Source of the DNA: DAOQTX01 sp035340715 | Lineage (GTDB): Bacteria; Bacteroidota; Bacteroidia; AKYH767-A; OLB10 | NCBI GenBank assembly: GCA_035340715.1 | Contig: DAOQTX010000002.1 | Span: forward strand, 1 to 64,000 | Reading direction: 5' to 3' | Length of the DNA stretch: 64,000 nt | In this document: positions 50,736-60,322 of the stretch, one piece after another | Position numbering within the stretch: position 1 is the first letter of the stretch | How the letters are laid out: each line of letters begins with the position of its first letter | Notes under the pieces: model-generated | What the model was told of the DNA's origin: nothing | Databases searched by the model: none | Seen by the model: the letters and a program-made list of their open reading frames with translations, nothing else | Made by a program: the position numbers and the translations under genes

Positions 50736-52508
50736 TTAATTTGAGTTCGAATATATTTTATTGATTAATGATTCGTTTGCTTTGAACAGATTTTTTCTCT
50801 TTAGTTTCAGTGTTGGAGTCAATTCGTTGTTGTCAATAGTCCATTCACGATCGATCAATTCAAACTTTTTAATTTGCTCAACCTGGCTTAATGATTCATT
50901 TAAACGATTAATCTCGTTTCTGATAATGGATCTAACTTCCTTGAGTTCGATCAATTCGTGTTGCGAAACCAAACTTATATTATTCGATTTACACCATTCA
51001 ATCAGATAGGGGAAAGAAGGAACGACCAAAGCGGCTGTATATTTTTGGTTTTCCCCAATCACCATTATTTGTTCAATAAATGGCGACTCTTTCATTTTGT
51101 TTTCAATTACCTGTGGTGCAATATATTTTCCACCCGAATTCTTGAATATTTCTTTTTTGCGATCGGTGATTTTCAAATACTTTCCTTCTTCTAGAGTGCC
51201 TATATCACCCGTATGAAACCATCCATCCTTATCAATGGCGCTCTCGGTAAGATCCGGTCTGTTGTAATATCCTTTCATTAAGTTTGGACCTTTGCTGAGT
51301 ATTTCACCGTCCTCTGCTATCTTGACTTCAACATTTTTGATAACTGTACCTACTGTGCCAAATTTGGTATTGCCTTTGCCAAAATAATTGACAGATATTA
51401 CAGGAGAGGTTTCTGTTAGTCCATATCCTTCCAAAACCGGTAGCTGAGCAGCCCAAAAAACACGAGCCAATTTTACTTGCAATGCGGCTCCACCTGATAC
51501 AATAACTTTGGTATTCCCTCCAAGTGCTTCACGCCATTTGTTGAATATAATTTTATTCGCCAGTTTAAGCTGAAACTCATACCACCATCCATTTTTTCCA
51601 TCGAGCTCGTAGCGTAGTCCAAGATTCAAAGCCCAAAAAAACAAACTTCTTTTTATACCTTTCAGTTCATTGCCTTTGTTTACAATTTTATCATATACTT
51701 TTTCCAAAAGCCGAGGGACACAGCTGAAAACATGAGGTTGTACTTCTTTAATATTATCCCCAATCTTTTCCATTGATTCGGCATAATAGATATCGACACC
51801 CAGATATAAATACAGATAGGTAAGCATTCTTTCAAAAGAATGGCAAAGGGGAAGAAAACTTAATGCTTTATGTTCATGATTTACTGGAACGCGATCAGCA
51901 CTATCCAAAACATTACTCACAATGTTTGAGTGCATCAGCATAACTCCTTTTGGATTGCCTGTAGTACCACTGGTGTATAAAATGGTAGCTACATCATGCG
52001 ATTTTATGTTTTGATTTCTATTCCTTAGTTCCTCGACATGCGTGTTGTTTTTTCCGTTTTGAATAAAACTATCAAAGGATATCGTATTTGGGATAGCGTT
52101 AAAGGTGATGATGTATTCTAAAGAAGGACACTGTTCTTTAATACTTATTATTTTGTTGTAGATCTCTTCATCGGATATCAAAACCGCCTTTATGGATGCA
52201 TCATTGATAATAAATGCATATTCTGAAGCTGTTATGGTAGGATATATTGGAATATGAATTAACCCTGCTTCCATGATACCCATGTCAGCAAAATTCCATT
52301 CTGGACGGTTATTGGATATAGATCCTACCTTATCTCCGGGTTTAAATCCTAACTCTATAAATGCATAACTAACATAGTTGGCATTTTCGACCAATTGCTT
52401 TGTACTAAAACTCTTCCAAGTATTATCTGTTTTACAACTCAAACATTTTTCCGTTGGATGCGTTTGTTGTTGCCAGTACATGATATCGAATAATCGGCTT
52501 ATCTTCAT
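50736..52508 (-). CDS. Long-chain acyl-CoA synthetase (AMP-forming)
   Basis: Activates fatty acids to acyl-CoA with ATP. The 590-aa ANL-superfamily enzyme has the P-loop TILYTSGTTGNPKGVML, the A5 motif YGLTETSPV, the GWFHTGDIG motif with its Asp and the DRKKEIFKNSGGKYIAP hinge and catalytic region. It is the first gene of the beta-oxidation operon and is divergent from a flavin oxidoreductase gene 88 bp away. Confidence 0.95.
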   Translation of the reverse strand: MKISRLFDIMYWQQQTHPTEKCLSCKTDNTWKSFSTKQLVENANYVSYAFIELGFKPGDKVGSISNNRPEWNFADMGIMEAGLIHIPIYPTITASEYAFIINDASIKAVLISDEEIYNKIISIKEQCPSLEYIITFNAIPNTISFDSFIQNGKNNTHVEELRNRNQNIKSHDVATILYTSGTTGNPKGVMLMHSNIVSNVLDSADRVPVNHEHKALSFLPLCHSFERMLTYLYLYLGVDIYYAESMEKIGDNIKEVQPHVFSCVPRLLEKVYDKIVNKGNELKGIKRSLFFWALNLGLRYELDGKNGWWYEFQLKLANKIIFNKWREALGGNTKVIVSGGAALQVKLARVFWAAQLPVLEGYGLTETSPVISVNYFGKGNTKFGTVGTVIKNVEVKIAEDGEILSKGPNLMKGYYNRPDLTESAIDKDGWFHTGDIGTLEEGKYLKITDRKKEIFKNSGGKYIAPQVIENKMKESPFIEQIMVIGENQKYTAALVVPSFPYLIEWCKSNNISLVSQHELIELKEVRSIIRNEINRLNESLSQVEQIKKFELIDREWTIDNNELTPTLKLKRKNLFKANESLINKIYSNSN

Positions 52509-52596
52509 AAATCGTAACTTTGCATTTCGCTTCTAATGAATATTACTTTATGTACAATAATAAACAAATATCAAGCATTTTCCGAAAGGAATTCAT

Positions 52597-53625
52597 ATGA
52601 ATAATTCAAAACTTTCTATACAAAATAAATTTACTTCACAAACGAATGCCGCTTTGCCAGTAATTATGGCTCCTATGTTTTTAGTTTCAAATCTTGCAAT
52701 GATAAAGTCGGCTATGCAAAATGGCATTGTTGGTACATTTCCTACTTTAAATTTTCGAGAAGAAGGAGAATTGGATTCTGTTTTAAAGGAGCTGAATAAT
52801 TTCAGTTCGCAAGGAACAAACATGCCGTCATATGGTGTTAATTTAATCGTACAGAAAACAAATCCTTTATACGAAAAGCATTTAAAAATTTGTATCCAAT
52901 GTAAAGTGCCCTTTTTTATTACCTCATTGGGCAATCCAAAAGATGTGATAAAATTAGCACATGCGTATGGAGCAAAAGTGTATTGCGATGTAACCAATTT
53001 TGAACATGCACATAAAAGTGCATCCGCGGGTTGCGATGGATTTATTGCGGTTGGTGCCGGTGCAGGCGGTCATGCAGGAAACATTCCGTTAAACGTGCTG
53101 GTGCCTGCCTTAAAGAAGAAGTATCCCGAAATGCCAGTTATGGCAGCTGGAGGAATAAGTACTGGCGAAGGAATTGCTTCAATGCTTATGTTGGGAGCCG
53201 ATGGGGCTAGTATTGGAACAAGGTTTATTGCTTGCGATGAAGCAAAAGTTAATGATCAATACAAAACTGCAATTATAAATGCAGGCATGGAGGACTTAAT
53301 GCTGACCACACGATTGAGTGGGACTCCCTGTAATGTGATTAAAACAGAAGATGCACTTCGAATGGGAGCAGAGCAAAATTGGTTCGAACGATTGCTCAAT
53401 AATAATCCTAAAACAAAAAAGTACTTCAAAATGCTGGTGCAATTTAAGGGAATGAAAAAGCTTGAAAAAGCTATCAAACCAGGCAACTATAAGAATTTAT
53501 GGTCAGCAGGAATGTCGGTCGAGTTCATTGATAGTGAAATGTCTGTCGCAGAGATAGTTAAGCAACTCGACAAAGAATTGTATGAAACATTGAAAAAAAG
53601 TAATAATTTCATTGCTGCAGTGTAG
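52597..53625 (+). CDS. NAD(P)H-dependent flavin oxidoreductase (nitronate monooxygenase-like)
   Basis: A 342-aa FMN-binding TIM-barrel enzyme of the nitronate monooxygenase/enoyl-ACP reductase II-like family. Visible parts are PVIMAPMFLVSN near the N-terminus, VGAGAGGHAGN with the catalytic-His region, AAGGISTGEGIASMLMLGADG and SIGTRFIACDEA. The true substrate is not certain from sequence. It is divergent from the acyl-CoA synthetase; a TAACTTTG box at 52509-52516 could be part of its promoter but lies 80 nt upstream. Confidence 0.85.
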   Translation: MNNSKLSIQNKFTSQTNAALPVIMAPMFLVSNLAMIKSAMQNGIVGTFPTLNFREEGELDSVLKELNNFSSQGTNMPSYGVNLIVQKTNPLYEKHLKICIQCKVPFFITSLGNPKDVIKLAHAYGAKVYCDVTNFEHAHKSASAGCDGFIAVGAGAGGHAGNIPLNVLVPALKKKYPEMPVMAAGGISTGEGIASMLMLGADGASIGTRFIACDEAKVNDQYKTAIINAGMEDLMLTTRLSGTPCNVIKTEDALRMGAEQNWFERLLNNNPKTKKYFKMLVQFKGMKKLEKAIKPGNYKNLWSAGMSVEFIDSEMSVAEIVKQLDKELYETLKKSNNFIAAV

Positions 53626-53665
53626 AACAATAATTAAAACTTAATTTAGAAAAAAAATTATCGAA

Positions 53666-54844
53666 ATGAAAAAGATCATCTTATCCGCTCTAATAATGTT
53701 ATTTGGCATTAGTGTAATAGCAAGCGATATTAAATTTTTTAGTGGAACGCATAAGGACGCTTTAACCAAAGCGAATAAAGAGAAAAAGTTAATTTTTATT
53801 GATGCATATACAGAATGGTGTCACTGGTGCAAAGTGATGGACAAAGAAGTGTTCAGTACCGATGAAGTCTCTGAATATTTGAATAAAAACTTTGTTCCCA
53901 TGCGATGGGATATGGAAAAGGATTTTGGAATTACTTTGGCCATGAAATACAAAGTACGTTCTTATCCAAGTTTTATAGTTTTAAGAGGCGATGGGCAATT
54001 AGTGAGTTTAGTGAGTGGATATATGCCAAAAGATGATTTTGTGAGTTGGCTTGAGTCTTGTATGCAAAACCAAGAAGCGAACCTTTATCCCGGTATTAGT
54101 CCTGTAGTGGACATAGCATATCCTGAATTTTACAAAAATTTATATTCTAATTCTAAAAAATCATCCGTAAAGATCGATCACAATGATGTGATGAATTACT
54201 TAAGTCAACAAGAAGATCTGACCAATGAAATAAATTGGGCTGTGCTATATTCCTTCAATGTTCCAAAGTATGATGATCAATTTTTAAATGCTTTTGCTAC
54301 TTATAAGGAACTATATGGAAAATCAGAATGTGAGAATAAAGTGATGAAAATTGTTTATCAGAAACTAAAGAAAGCCGCGGAAGAGAAGAATGATGATATG
54401 ATGGCTGAATCTGTAATGATGATTGAGAAATACATTGAAGAAGATAAAGAGAAACTGATCATTGGATCGATGATTGATTATTATGGCAAAACCAATAAAT
54501 GGAATGAATATGCTTCTAATGTTAATGCCATGGTTGAGTTGATGCGTGAAGATAAAATAGAAGAAGTTCAATCTAGGTTGAATTCATATTCCTGGAATGT
54601 TTATGAGAATTGTAATGATAGTGAAGTAATACATCAATCGTTGGGTTGGATGTCGAAAGTAATAGAAGGTTCGAATGACTATTCGTATATCGATACGTAT
54701 GCGGCATTATTATTCAAATCGGGGCAATATGGTGAAGCCGAGCAATATGCAAACAAAGCAATAGAGTTAGGCAAACAATCTGGAGAAGATGTTACTGAAA
54801 CAGAAGAACTTTTGAAGAAGATAAAATCAGCAAACAACCAATAA
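53666..54844 (+). CDS. Exported thioredoxin-like protein with TPR-like tail
   Basis: A 392-aa protein with a signal peptide ending near VIAS. The thioredoxin-fold domain (about 22-145) has an unusual active site WCHWC (Cys52 and Cys55) and the cis-Pro in VRSYPSFIVLRGDG. The C-terminal 220 residues are helical and end with a TPR-like repeat (YAALLFKSGQYGEAEQYANKAIELGKQ). It probably acts in periplasmic disulfide chemistry or protein quality control. It is 40 bp after the flavin oxidoreductase and 12 bp before the DinB gene. Confidence 0.87.
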   Translation: MKKIILSALIMLFGISVIASDIKFFSGTHKDALTKANKEKKLIFIDAYTEWCHWCKVMDKEVFSTDEVSEYLNKNFVPMRWDMEKDFGITLAMKYKVRSYPSFIVLRGDGQLVSLVSGYMPKDDFVSWLESCMQNQEANLYPGISPVVDIAYPEFYKNLYSNSKKSSVKIDHNDVMNYLSQQEDLTNEINWAVLYSFNVPKYDDQFLNAFATYKELYGKSECENKVMKIVYQKLKKAAEEKNDDMMAESVMMIEKYIEEDKEKLIIGSMIDYYGKTNKWNEYASNVNAMVELMREDKIEEVQSRLNSYSWNVYENCNDSEVIHQSLGWMSKVIEGSNDYSYIDTYAALLFKSGQYGEAEQYANKAIELGKQSGEDVTETEELLKKIKSANNQ

Positions 54845-54856
54845 GCTTCACTTTTT

Positions 54857-55396
54857 ATGGATTCGAAATTGGATCAACTACGATTTCCTATCGGGAAATT
54901 TAATTATGATGAATCGTCAAATGCAAGCGATCTAAAGAGTTGGATCGAAATCATAAAGACTCTTCCTTCAAGATTAAAGTCGTCTGTTGCAAATCTGAAT
55001 ACAGATCAATTAAATACTCCCTATAGACCTGAGGGTTGGACAATAACTCAAGTGATACATCATTTGGCGGATAGCCACATCAACAGTTATATCAGGTTTA
55101 AGTTAGCTCTTACGGAAAACAATCCTACCATCAAACCATACGAAGAAGCTGATTGGGCCAAATTACCCGACAGTAATTTATTGCCAATTGAAGTGAGCCT
55201 AAATCTATTGGAGGCATTACACACTAGATGGACTTTTATGTTAGATCGAATGACAGATGAAGACTTTTCCCGGACTTTTTTTCATCCTGAAACTAAAACC
55301 TCATTCGAATTAAAAAAGGTATGTGCATTGTATGCCTGGCATTGCGAGCATCACTTAGCGCATGTAACATCACTTATTCAACGTAAGAACTGGTAA
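54857..55396 (+). CDS. DinB-fold YfiT-type metal-dependent protein (bacillithiol transferase-like)
   Basis: A 179-aa DinB/YfiT four-helix-bundle protein. Metal-binding histidines are visible in ITQVIHHLADSHINSY (about 68-74) and WHCEHHLAHV (about 161-169). GYDExxxxxxLxxW is seen at the start as KFNYDESSNASDLKSW. Relatives act as bacillithiol S-transferases or hydrolases; whether this organism makes bacillithiol is unknown. Only 4 bp precede the S9 peptidase start. Confidence 0.85.
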   Translation: MDSKLDQLRFPIGKFNYDESSNASDLKSWIEIIKTLPSRLKSSVANLNTDQLNTPYRPEGWTITQVIHHLADSHINSYIRFKLALTENNPTIKPYEEADWAKLPDSNLLPIEVSLNLLEALHTRWTFMLDRMTDEDFSRTFFHPETKTSFELKKVCALYAWHCEHHLAHVTSLIQRKNW

Positions 55397-55400
55397 TAAC

Positions 55401-57542
55401 ATGAAATCTATAAACCTCACTTTTTCATTATTAGCGATTCTATTGAGTGCTAATGTGAACACAGGATTTTCACAATCAAAATCAAACAAGAAAAACAAAA
55501 TGGATAAAGCGCCTATAGCTGAGATTATTCCCGAAACTCTTCAAGTACATAATCACACTCGTATTGATAATTATTATTGGCTAAATAATAGAGAAGATAA
55601 AAAAGTAATACAATATTTAGAACAAGAGAATGCTTATACAAAGAAGCAACTCAATTCGGTAAAGGATTTAGAAGATAAATTGTTTGCAGAGATTACAGGA
55701 AGAATTAAACAAGATGATAATTCGGTTCCCTTTAAGCGAAATGGCTATTACTATTACACACGATATGAAGAGAAAAAAGAATATCCTATTTATTGTAGAA
55801 AAAAGGGAGACTTAAATGCATCAGAAGAAGTGATTTTGGATGTTAACAGTATAGCACAAAACAAAGACTTCTGTAACATTCCTGGACTAAGTATTAGTCC
55901 AAATGGGCGCTATATGGCCTATGCCTTGGACAGTGTAGGCCGAAACTTATTTACAGTTAATATATTTGATCTTAGTACTGGTACACAATTAACAGATCAA
56001 TTTCCGAGCTCATGGGGTAATATCATATGGGCAAACAACAATTCGACTTTATACTATGATGTAAAAGATGAATCGTTGCGATCATTCAAAGTATATCGAC
56101 ATCATTTGGGTTCCGATTCAAAGAATGATCAACTTATATTTGAAGAAAAAGATGAAACCTTTAGTGTAAGTATTGGCAAAACCAAGAGCGACAAATTTAT
56201 TGTCATTTCTTCGGGGAGTACACTCACTTCAGAATATCGGTATGCCGATGCCGATGATGCGAACGCTGACTTTAAGATATTTCAGGTGAGAGAACGTGGT
56301 CATGAATACAGCATTGATCATTTAGGCGATCATTTTTATATTCTCACCAATGATCGGGCAAAAAATTTCCGATTGATGAAATGCTATCAGACGGATACCG
56401 ATAAGCATTTTTGGAAAGAAGTGATAGCACATCGGGAGGATGTTCTATTGGAAGGTATGGAGTTGTTCGATTCGTTTTTAGTGGTAGAAGAAAGAAAAGA
56501 TGGATTGAATCAGATACGGATCACTGACCAAACCGAAAACGAAGATCACTACCTTGAATTTCCGGATGCAGCATACAGCGCTTATCTAAGTTCTAATTAC
56601 GAATCGGATAGCCAGGTACTTCGCTTTGCTTATGTTTCGTTAAACACACCACCATCTGTGATCGATTATCACATGATCAATAAGACAAGAACTGTTATGA
56701 AGGAAACTGAAGTAGTTGGCACCTATAATAAGGATGACTATGAAACGGAGAGGTTATATATAACAGTAAGAGATGGTGTAAAAGTTCCCGTTTCATTAAT
56801 CTATAAAAAGGGGACTGCATTAAATGGAACTGCACCTATGTTGGTTTATGGATATGGTTCATATGGACACAGTCTTGATCCCGGATTTAGCTACTCGAGA
56901 GTTAGTTTGCTCGATCGAGGATTTGTTTATGCAATCCTTCATGTCAGAGGTGGAGAAGAAATGGGAAGATTTTGGTACGAAGATGGAAAACTCCTTAAAA
57001 AGAAAAATACATTCTACGATTTTATTGATTGTACAAAGTACTTGCAGAGTCAGAAATATTCTTCACCCCAAAAAACATTTGCCATGGGTGGATCAGCAGG
57101 TGGTCTATTGATGGGAGCTGTTATGAATATGGCTCCCGAACTCTATCATGGAGTTATAGCTGCTGTGCCTTTCGTAGATGTGGTTACAACCATGTTGGAT
57201 GAAAGTATACCATTGACTACAGGAGAATTTGACGAATGGGGTAATCCTAAAGACCAAGAGTATTATAATTATATTTTATCCTACTCTCCCTATGACAATG
57301 TAGAGCGGAAAGCTTATCCTAACGTTTTAGTTACTACCGGATTGCATGATAGCCAAGTTCAGTATTGGGAGCCAGCTAAATGGGTTGCTAAACTTAGAAC
57401 TCATAAAACCGATTCTAATCTACTGCTTATGCATACCAATATGGAAGCAGGACATGCAGGGGCAAGTGGAAGATTTACAGCATACAAGGAGATTGCGATG
57501 GAGTATGCTTTTATGTTGATGCTGGCCGACATCAAATTCTAA
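55401..57542 (+). CDS. S9 family prolyl oligopeptidase (oligopeptidase B-like)
   Basis: A 713-aa serine peptidase. The N-terminus is a signal peptide (ending near TGFSQS), so it is periplasmic. A beta-propeller domain (about 100-420) is followed by the alpha/beta-hydrolase domain with the catalytic Ser565 in GGSAGGLLMG, Asp in TGLHDSQVQYWE and His in MEAGHAGASG. GYGSYG and the conserved HVRGG-E segment match oligopeptidase B, which cleaves short peptides after Arg/Lys. Length fits. Confidence 0.95.
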   Translation: MKSINLTFSLLAILLSANVNTGFSQSKSNKKNKMDKAPIAEIIPETLQVHNHTRIDNYYWLNNREDKKVIQYLEQENAYTKKQLNSVKDLEDKLFAEITGRIKQDDNSVPFKRNGYYYYTRYEEKKEYPIYCRKKGDLNASEEVILDVNSIAQNKDFCNIPGLSISPNGRYMAYALDSVGRNLFTVNIFDLSTGTQLTDQFPSSWGNIIWANNNSTLYYDVKDESLRSFKVYRHHLGSDSKNDQLIFEEKDETFSVSIGKTKSDKFIVISSGSTLTSEYRYADADDANADFKIFQVRERGHEYSIDHLGDHFYILTNDRAKNFRLMKCYQTDTDKHFWKEVIAHREDVLLEGMELFDSFLVVEERKDGLNQIRITDQTENEDHYLEFPDAAYSAYLSSNYESDSQVLRFAYVSLNTPPSVIDYHMINKTRTVMKETEVVGTYNKDDYETERLYITVRDGVKVPVSLIYKKGTALNGTAPMLVYGYGSYGHSLDPGFSYSRVSLLDRGFVYAILHVRGGEEMGRFWYEDGKLLKKKNTFYDFIDCTKYLQSQKYSSPQKTFAMGGSAGGLLMGAVMNMAPELYHGVIAAVPFVDVVTTMLDESIPLTTGEFDEWGNPKDQEYYNYILSYSPYDNVERKAYPNVLVTTGLHDSQVQYWEPAKWVAKLRTHKTDSNLLLMHTNMEAGHAGASGRFTAYKEIAMEYAFMLMLADIKF

Positions 57543-57578
57543 TTTGTATATTTATCTTTCAACCTAAACAAAATACCA

Positions 57579-58580
57579 ATGAAAATTATTAAAAGGATTT
57601 TAATCGGATTGGTCATCGTTATAGTGGCTTTGTTAGCGATTGGCTTTTTTCTTCCACAACAAGTTCATGTCGAAAGAAGTATAGACATTAATGCCCCGTC
57701 TTCGCTTGCTTTTGCTCAAGTGAATAACCTTACGAATTGGGTTAATTGGTCACCTTGGGATAAGAGGGATTCATTAATGGTAAAAACGTTTTCAGGACCT
57801 GAAGCAGGAATTGGTGCTACCTATGCTTGGAGTAGTGAGCATTCAGAAGTAGGTAAAGGCAGCATGACGATTAGTGAAAGTGTAGAGAATGAGAAAGTGG
57901 TTACCGAATTAGATTTTATGGAAAATGGAAAAGCTACAGGTGGATTTTTATTTGCTGAAAGTAATGGTGTTACAAAAGTTACTTGGTACTTTGACACCGA
58001 TTTAGGGATGAATCCAATTGCTCGTTATTTTGGATTGATGATGGATAAATTTGTTGGTCCTGATTTTGAAAGTGGCCTTGCTGCTTTGAAACAACAATGT
58101 GAGAACAATCAAGATGGTGCATACACAATTGAAAAGCTTACAACTCCTGAAATGGAATTGCTTTCAATGAAAATTACTTGCACCGGAGCTGAAATTTCTC
58201 AAAAGTTAGGGGAGTGTTATGGGCAAATTATGGCATATGTAACCGCAAAAAAAGTTAACATGGCCGGTATGCCTATGGCTTTCTATTATTACTATTCTGA
58301 AGATAGTATTGTAATGGAGCCAGCAATACCTATTGCGATCAAAACAGAAGGTTCGGGAAATATATTGAGTACAACTATGCCATCGATGAATAATGTGTTG
58401 AAATTGAATTTCTATGGTGATTATCATCAATTGGGATTAGCGCATGAAGCAATGGATAAATACATGGCAGAGAATAATCTAGTCCAAGGAGATAAAGTTT
58501 GGGAGATTTATGCTACTGATCCCGGTCAAGAGCCCGACACCAGTAAATGGTTGACAGAAGTTTATTACTTAACGCAATAA
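57579..58580 (+). CDS. SRPBCC domain plus GyrI-like effector-binding domain protein
   Basis: A 333-aa protein: an N-terminal membrane helix (about 3-25), a SRPBCC/polyketide-cyclase-like lipid-binding domain (about 30-170; QVHVERSIDINAPSSLAF, WVNWSPWDKRD) and a C-terminal GyrI/AraC effector-binding-like domain (about 175-333). Similar fusions occur in Bacteroidota. It may bind hydrophobic ligands; role unknown. It follows the S9 peptidase by 36 bp and is ended by a terminator. Confidence 0.85.
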   Translation: MKIIKRILIGLVIVIVALLAIGFFLPQQVHVERSIDINAPSSLAFAQVNNLTNWVNWSPWDKRDSLMVKTFSGPEAGIGATYAWSSEHSEVGKGSMTISESVENEKVVTELDFMENGKATGGFLFAESNGVTKVTWYFDTDLGMNPIARYFGLMMDKFVGPDFESGLAALKQQCENNQDGAYTIEKLTTPEMELLSMKITCTGAEISQKLGECYGQIMAYVTAKKVNMAGMPMAFYYYYSEDSIVMEPAIPIAIKTEGSGNILSTTMPSMNNVLKLNFYGDYHQLGLAHEAMDKYMAENNLVQGDKVWEIYATDPGQEPDTSKWLTEVYYLTQ

Positions 58581-58603
58581 AACAAAAACATAATTTATAA
58601 AAT

Positions 58604-58635
58604 GCGGTTGTAGAAATTTACGACCGCTTTTTTTT
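58604..58635 (+). terminator. Rho-independent terminator after the SRPBCC gene
   Basis: GCGGTTGTA (58604-58612) pairs with TACGACCGC (58619-58627) with one G-U pair and a 6-nt loop, followed by eight T. It lies 24 bp after the stop codon. Confidence 0.88.
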
Positions 58636-58713
58636 ATATTCTTACTTTTAATTCACCGCATTCTTTTCAACTATTAACCAATCGCTTAAAATCAAATTTG
58701 TATTTTTAGAAAC

Positions 58714-59277
58714 ATGGCAAGAGTAACATTAAAACATCAAACATTAAGCAAATCGAATTGGAAAGACTTCACGCAATTATTTGGCCCCAATGGGGCCTGT
58801 GGAAATTGTTGGTGTACCTATTGGCGAGTTCCGAAAATGGTTCATGAAGCAGGGAAGAGTGGAGGTAATAAAAGATATATGCAGAGTTTGACTACACAAG
58901 AGAAACAAGTTGGACTATTATTTTATGCAGATGATAAACCAATTGCTTGGTGTAGCATAGCTCCACGTGAAGAGTTTTCTCAATTAAAAAGAAGTAAATT
59001 ATTTAAAGCAATTGATGATAAAAAAGTATGGAGTATTACCTGCTTGTTTATGCATAAGGACATCAGGAAAAAGAATATGAGTACTCGTATTATACGGGCT
59101 GCGGCTTCGTATGCTTTAAAGAAAGGAGCAGAAGCGGTAGAGTCTTATCCGGTGAATCCAAAGGATAAAACAGCTGATGTTTTTTTGTGGACAGGTATTC
59201 AATCAACCTATGAAAAAGCAGGGTTTGAAATCGTTAAGCAAGTTTCTGAAACAAGGAGTATTATGCGCAAGGCATGA
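58714..59277 (+). CDS. GNAT family N-acetyltransferase with Cys-rich N-terminus
   Basis: A 187-aa GNAT-fold protein. The N-terminus has the motif CGNCWCTYWR (Cys29, Cys32, Cys34) seen in a distinct GNAT subgroup, perhaps a metal site. The acetyl-CoA part is WSITCLFMHKDIRKKNMSTRIIRAA, with the usual R/Q-x-x-G/A region weakened. Substrate unknown. Its own TATTTTTAG-like box lies just 5' of the ATG. It is followed by a bidirectional terminator. Confidence 0.85.
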   Translation: MARVTLKHQTLSKSNWKDFTQLFGPNGACGNCWCTYWRVPKMVHEAGKSGGNKRYMQSLTTQEKQVGLLFYADDKPIAWCSIAPREEFSQLKRSKLFKAIDDKKVWSITCLFMHKDIRKKNMSTRIIRAAASYALKKGAEAVESYPVNPKDKTADVFLWTGIQSTYEKAGFEIVKQVSETRSIMRKA

Positions 59278-59281
59278 ATAA

Positions 59282-59313
59282 AAAAAGCCGAATCAATTAT
59301 GACTCGGCTTTTT
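59282..59313. terminator. Bidirectional terminator
   Basis: AAAAAGCCGA (59282-59291) and TCGGCTTTTT (59304-59313) form a strong stem, extended by partly matched TCA/TGA bases around the loop. T-runs on both strands serve the GNAT gene on the plus strand and the convergent DUF4332 gene on the minus strand. Confidence 0.92.
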
Positions 59314-59332
59314 AATTAGTTTGGTTTATCAA

Positions 59333-59740
59333 TTAGTGAGTAATCATAGGTTCTAAGGTAGACGCATGAGTAACCCAATCCTCAACTGTTTTCTCAGATG
59401 GCAATGAGCGCACTAATTTCTTTGTTGTGTTTACTTCGGTCATTTTAGCAGCAAGATTCGTAGCATTACGATTGCGTAATTCCTTTACCGTATCAACACC
59501 GGCAGCCTCAAGTAGTTCTGCATACTCTTGACCCACTCCTTTGATACGAAATAAATCGGCCATGTTAACCCACTTTAAGATTCTTGATTCATCAAGCCCT
59601 GTAGTTTCTGCCAATTGCTTGCGGCCTTCTTTACTGGCACCTTTTTTTAGCAAAGATTCTACTGTGGTTACATCAGCCTTTTCAAACTTTTCACTTAATG
59701 CTGGTCCAATACCTTCGATTTCTGAAATTTTCTTACTCAT
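59333..59740 (-). CDS. DUF4332 helix-hairpin-helix protein
   Basis: A 135-aa cytoplasmic protein. Two helix-hairpin-helix-like halves can be seen: ISEIEGIGPALSEKFEKADV and LFRIKGVGQEYAELLEAAGV, each followed by a helix. This is the DUF4332 layout. Repeats of this kind usually bind DNA without sequence preference, so a nucleic-acid role is plausible. It is 102 bp after the DUF1569 gene and may have its own promoter. Confidence 0.87.
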   Translation of the reverse strand: MSKKISEIEGIGPALSEKFEKADVTTVESLLKKGASKEGRKQLAETTGLDESRILKWVNMADLFRIKGVGQEYAELLEAAGVDTVKELRNRNATNLAAKMTEVNTTKKLVRSLPSEKTVEDWVTHASTLEPMITH

Positions 59741-59842
59741 TTTTATTTTTTGTTAATTATTTTGTAATGAGTTAGAATATACAAAAATTCTTCAATAATT
59801 GAAAAGCGAGAATAGTTTTTCAATAAAAATTCATAAAAGAGT

Positions 59843-60298
59843 TTATACCAAATTGAATTGAGTGAAATGATGTGTAAAATGTTTCTCTTGAACTCTAAGC
59901 CACCCTTCGGCTGTGAGCATTCCAAATACCGGATGTAAAGTTTTTATATCAGGGTTGCGATTAAAAAAATCAACCGATTCTAATAATTGTGCTTTCAACA
60001 TTTCTTTAGCTTCATCGAGTGATGAATATTGATGACTGAATCCGGTTTCGGGAACAAATGGGGCTTTGTAATAGCGTGGCATTGGTAAATCGCTAAATAA
60101 AAACTGCTGAGCTCTTTCAATTTTGTCTTCCGGTGTGTGTTGTGTAGCAGAATGTTTATTCATGCTAACTTCTATGACCAATGTTAGATGTTCAATCATT
60201 TGTTGTGCATCCATAGTTCCCCATTCGGGTTTTGATTGTTCTGTTAATTTAGATAATATATTAGTTAAGTTTTCTTCAGAATAGGGGTTAAGAAACAT
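59843..60298 (-). CDS. DUF1569/DinB-like protein
   Basis: A 151-aa protein with a DinB-fold pattern: WGTMDAQQMIEHLTLVIE (first metal His) and a C-terminal KHFTHHFTQFNLV with further histidines. It matches my memory of the DUF1569 family. It is probably a small metal-dependent enzyme; substrate unknown. It lies 24 bp after lysA. Confidence 0.78.
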   Translation of the reverse strand: MFLNPYSEENLTNILSKLTEQSKPEWGTMDAQQMIEHLTLVIEVSMNKHSATQHTPEDKIERAQQFLFSDLPMPRYYKAPFVPETGFSHQYSSLDEAKEMLKAQLLESVDFFNRNPDIKTLHPVFGMLTAEGWLRVQEKHFTHHFTQFNLV

Positions 60299-60322
60299 AT
60301 CGTTTTAATTTGAATAATTATA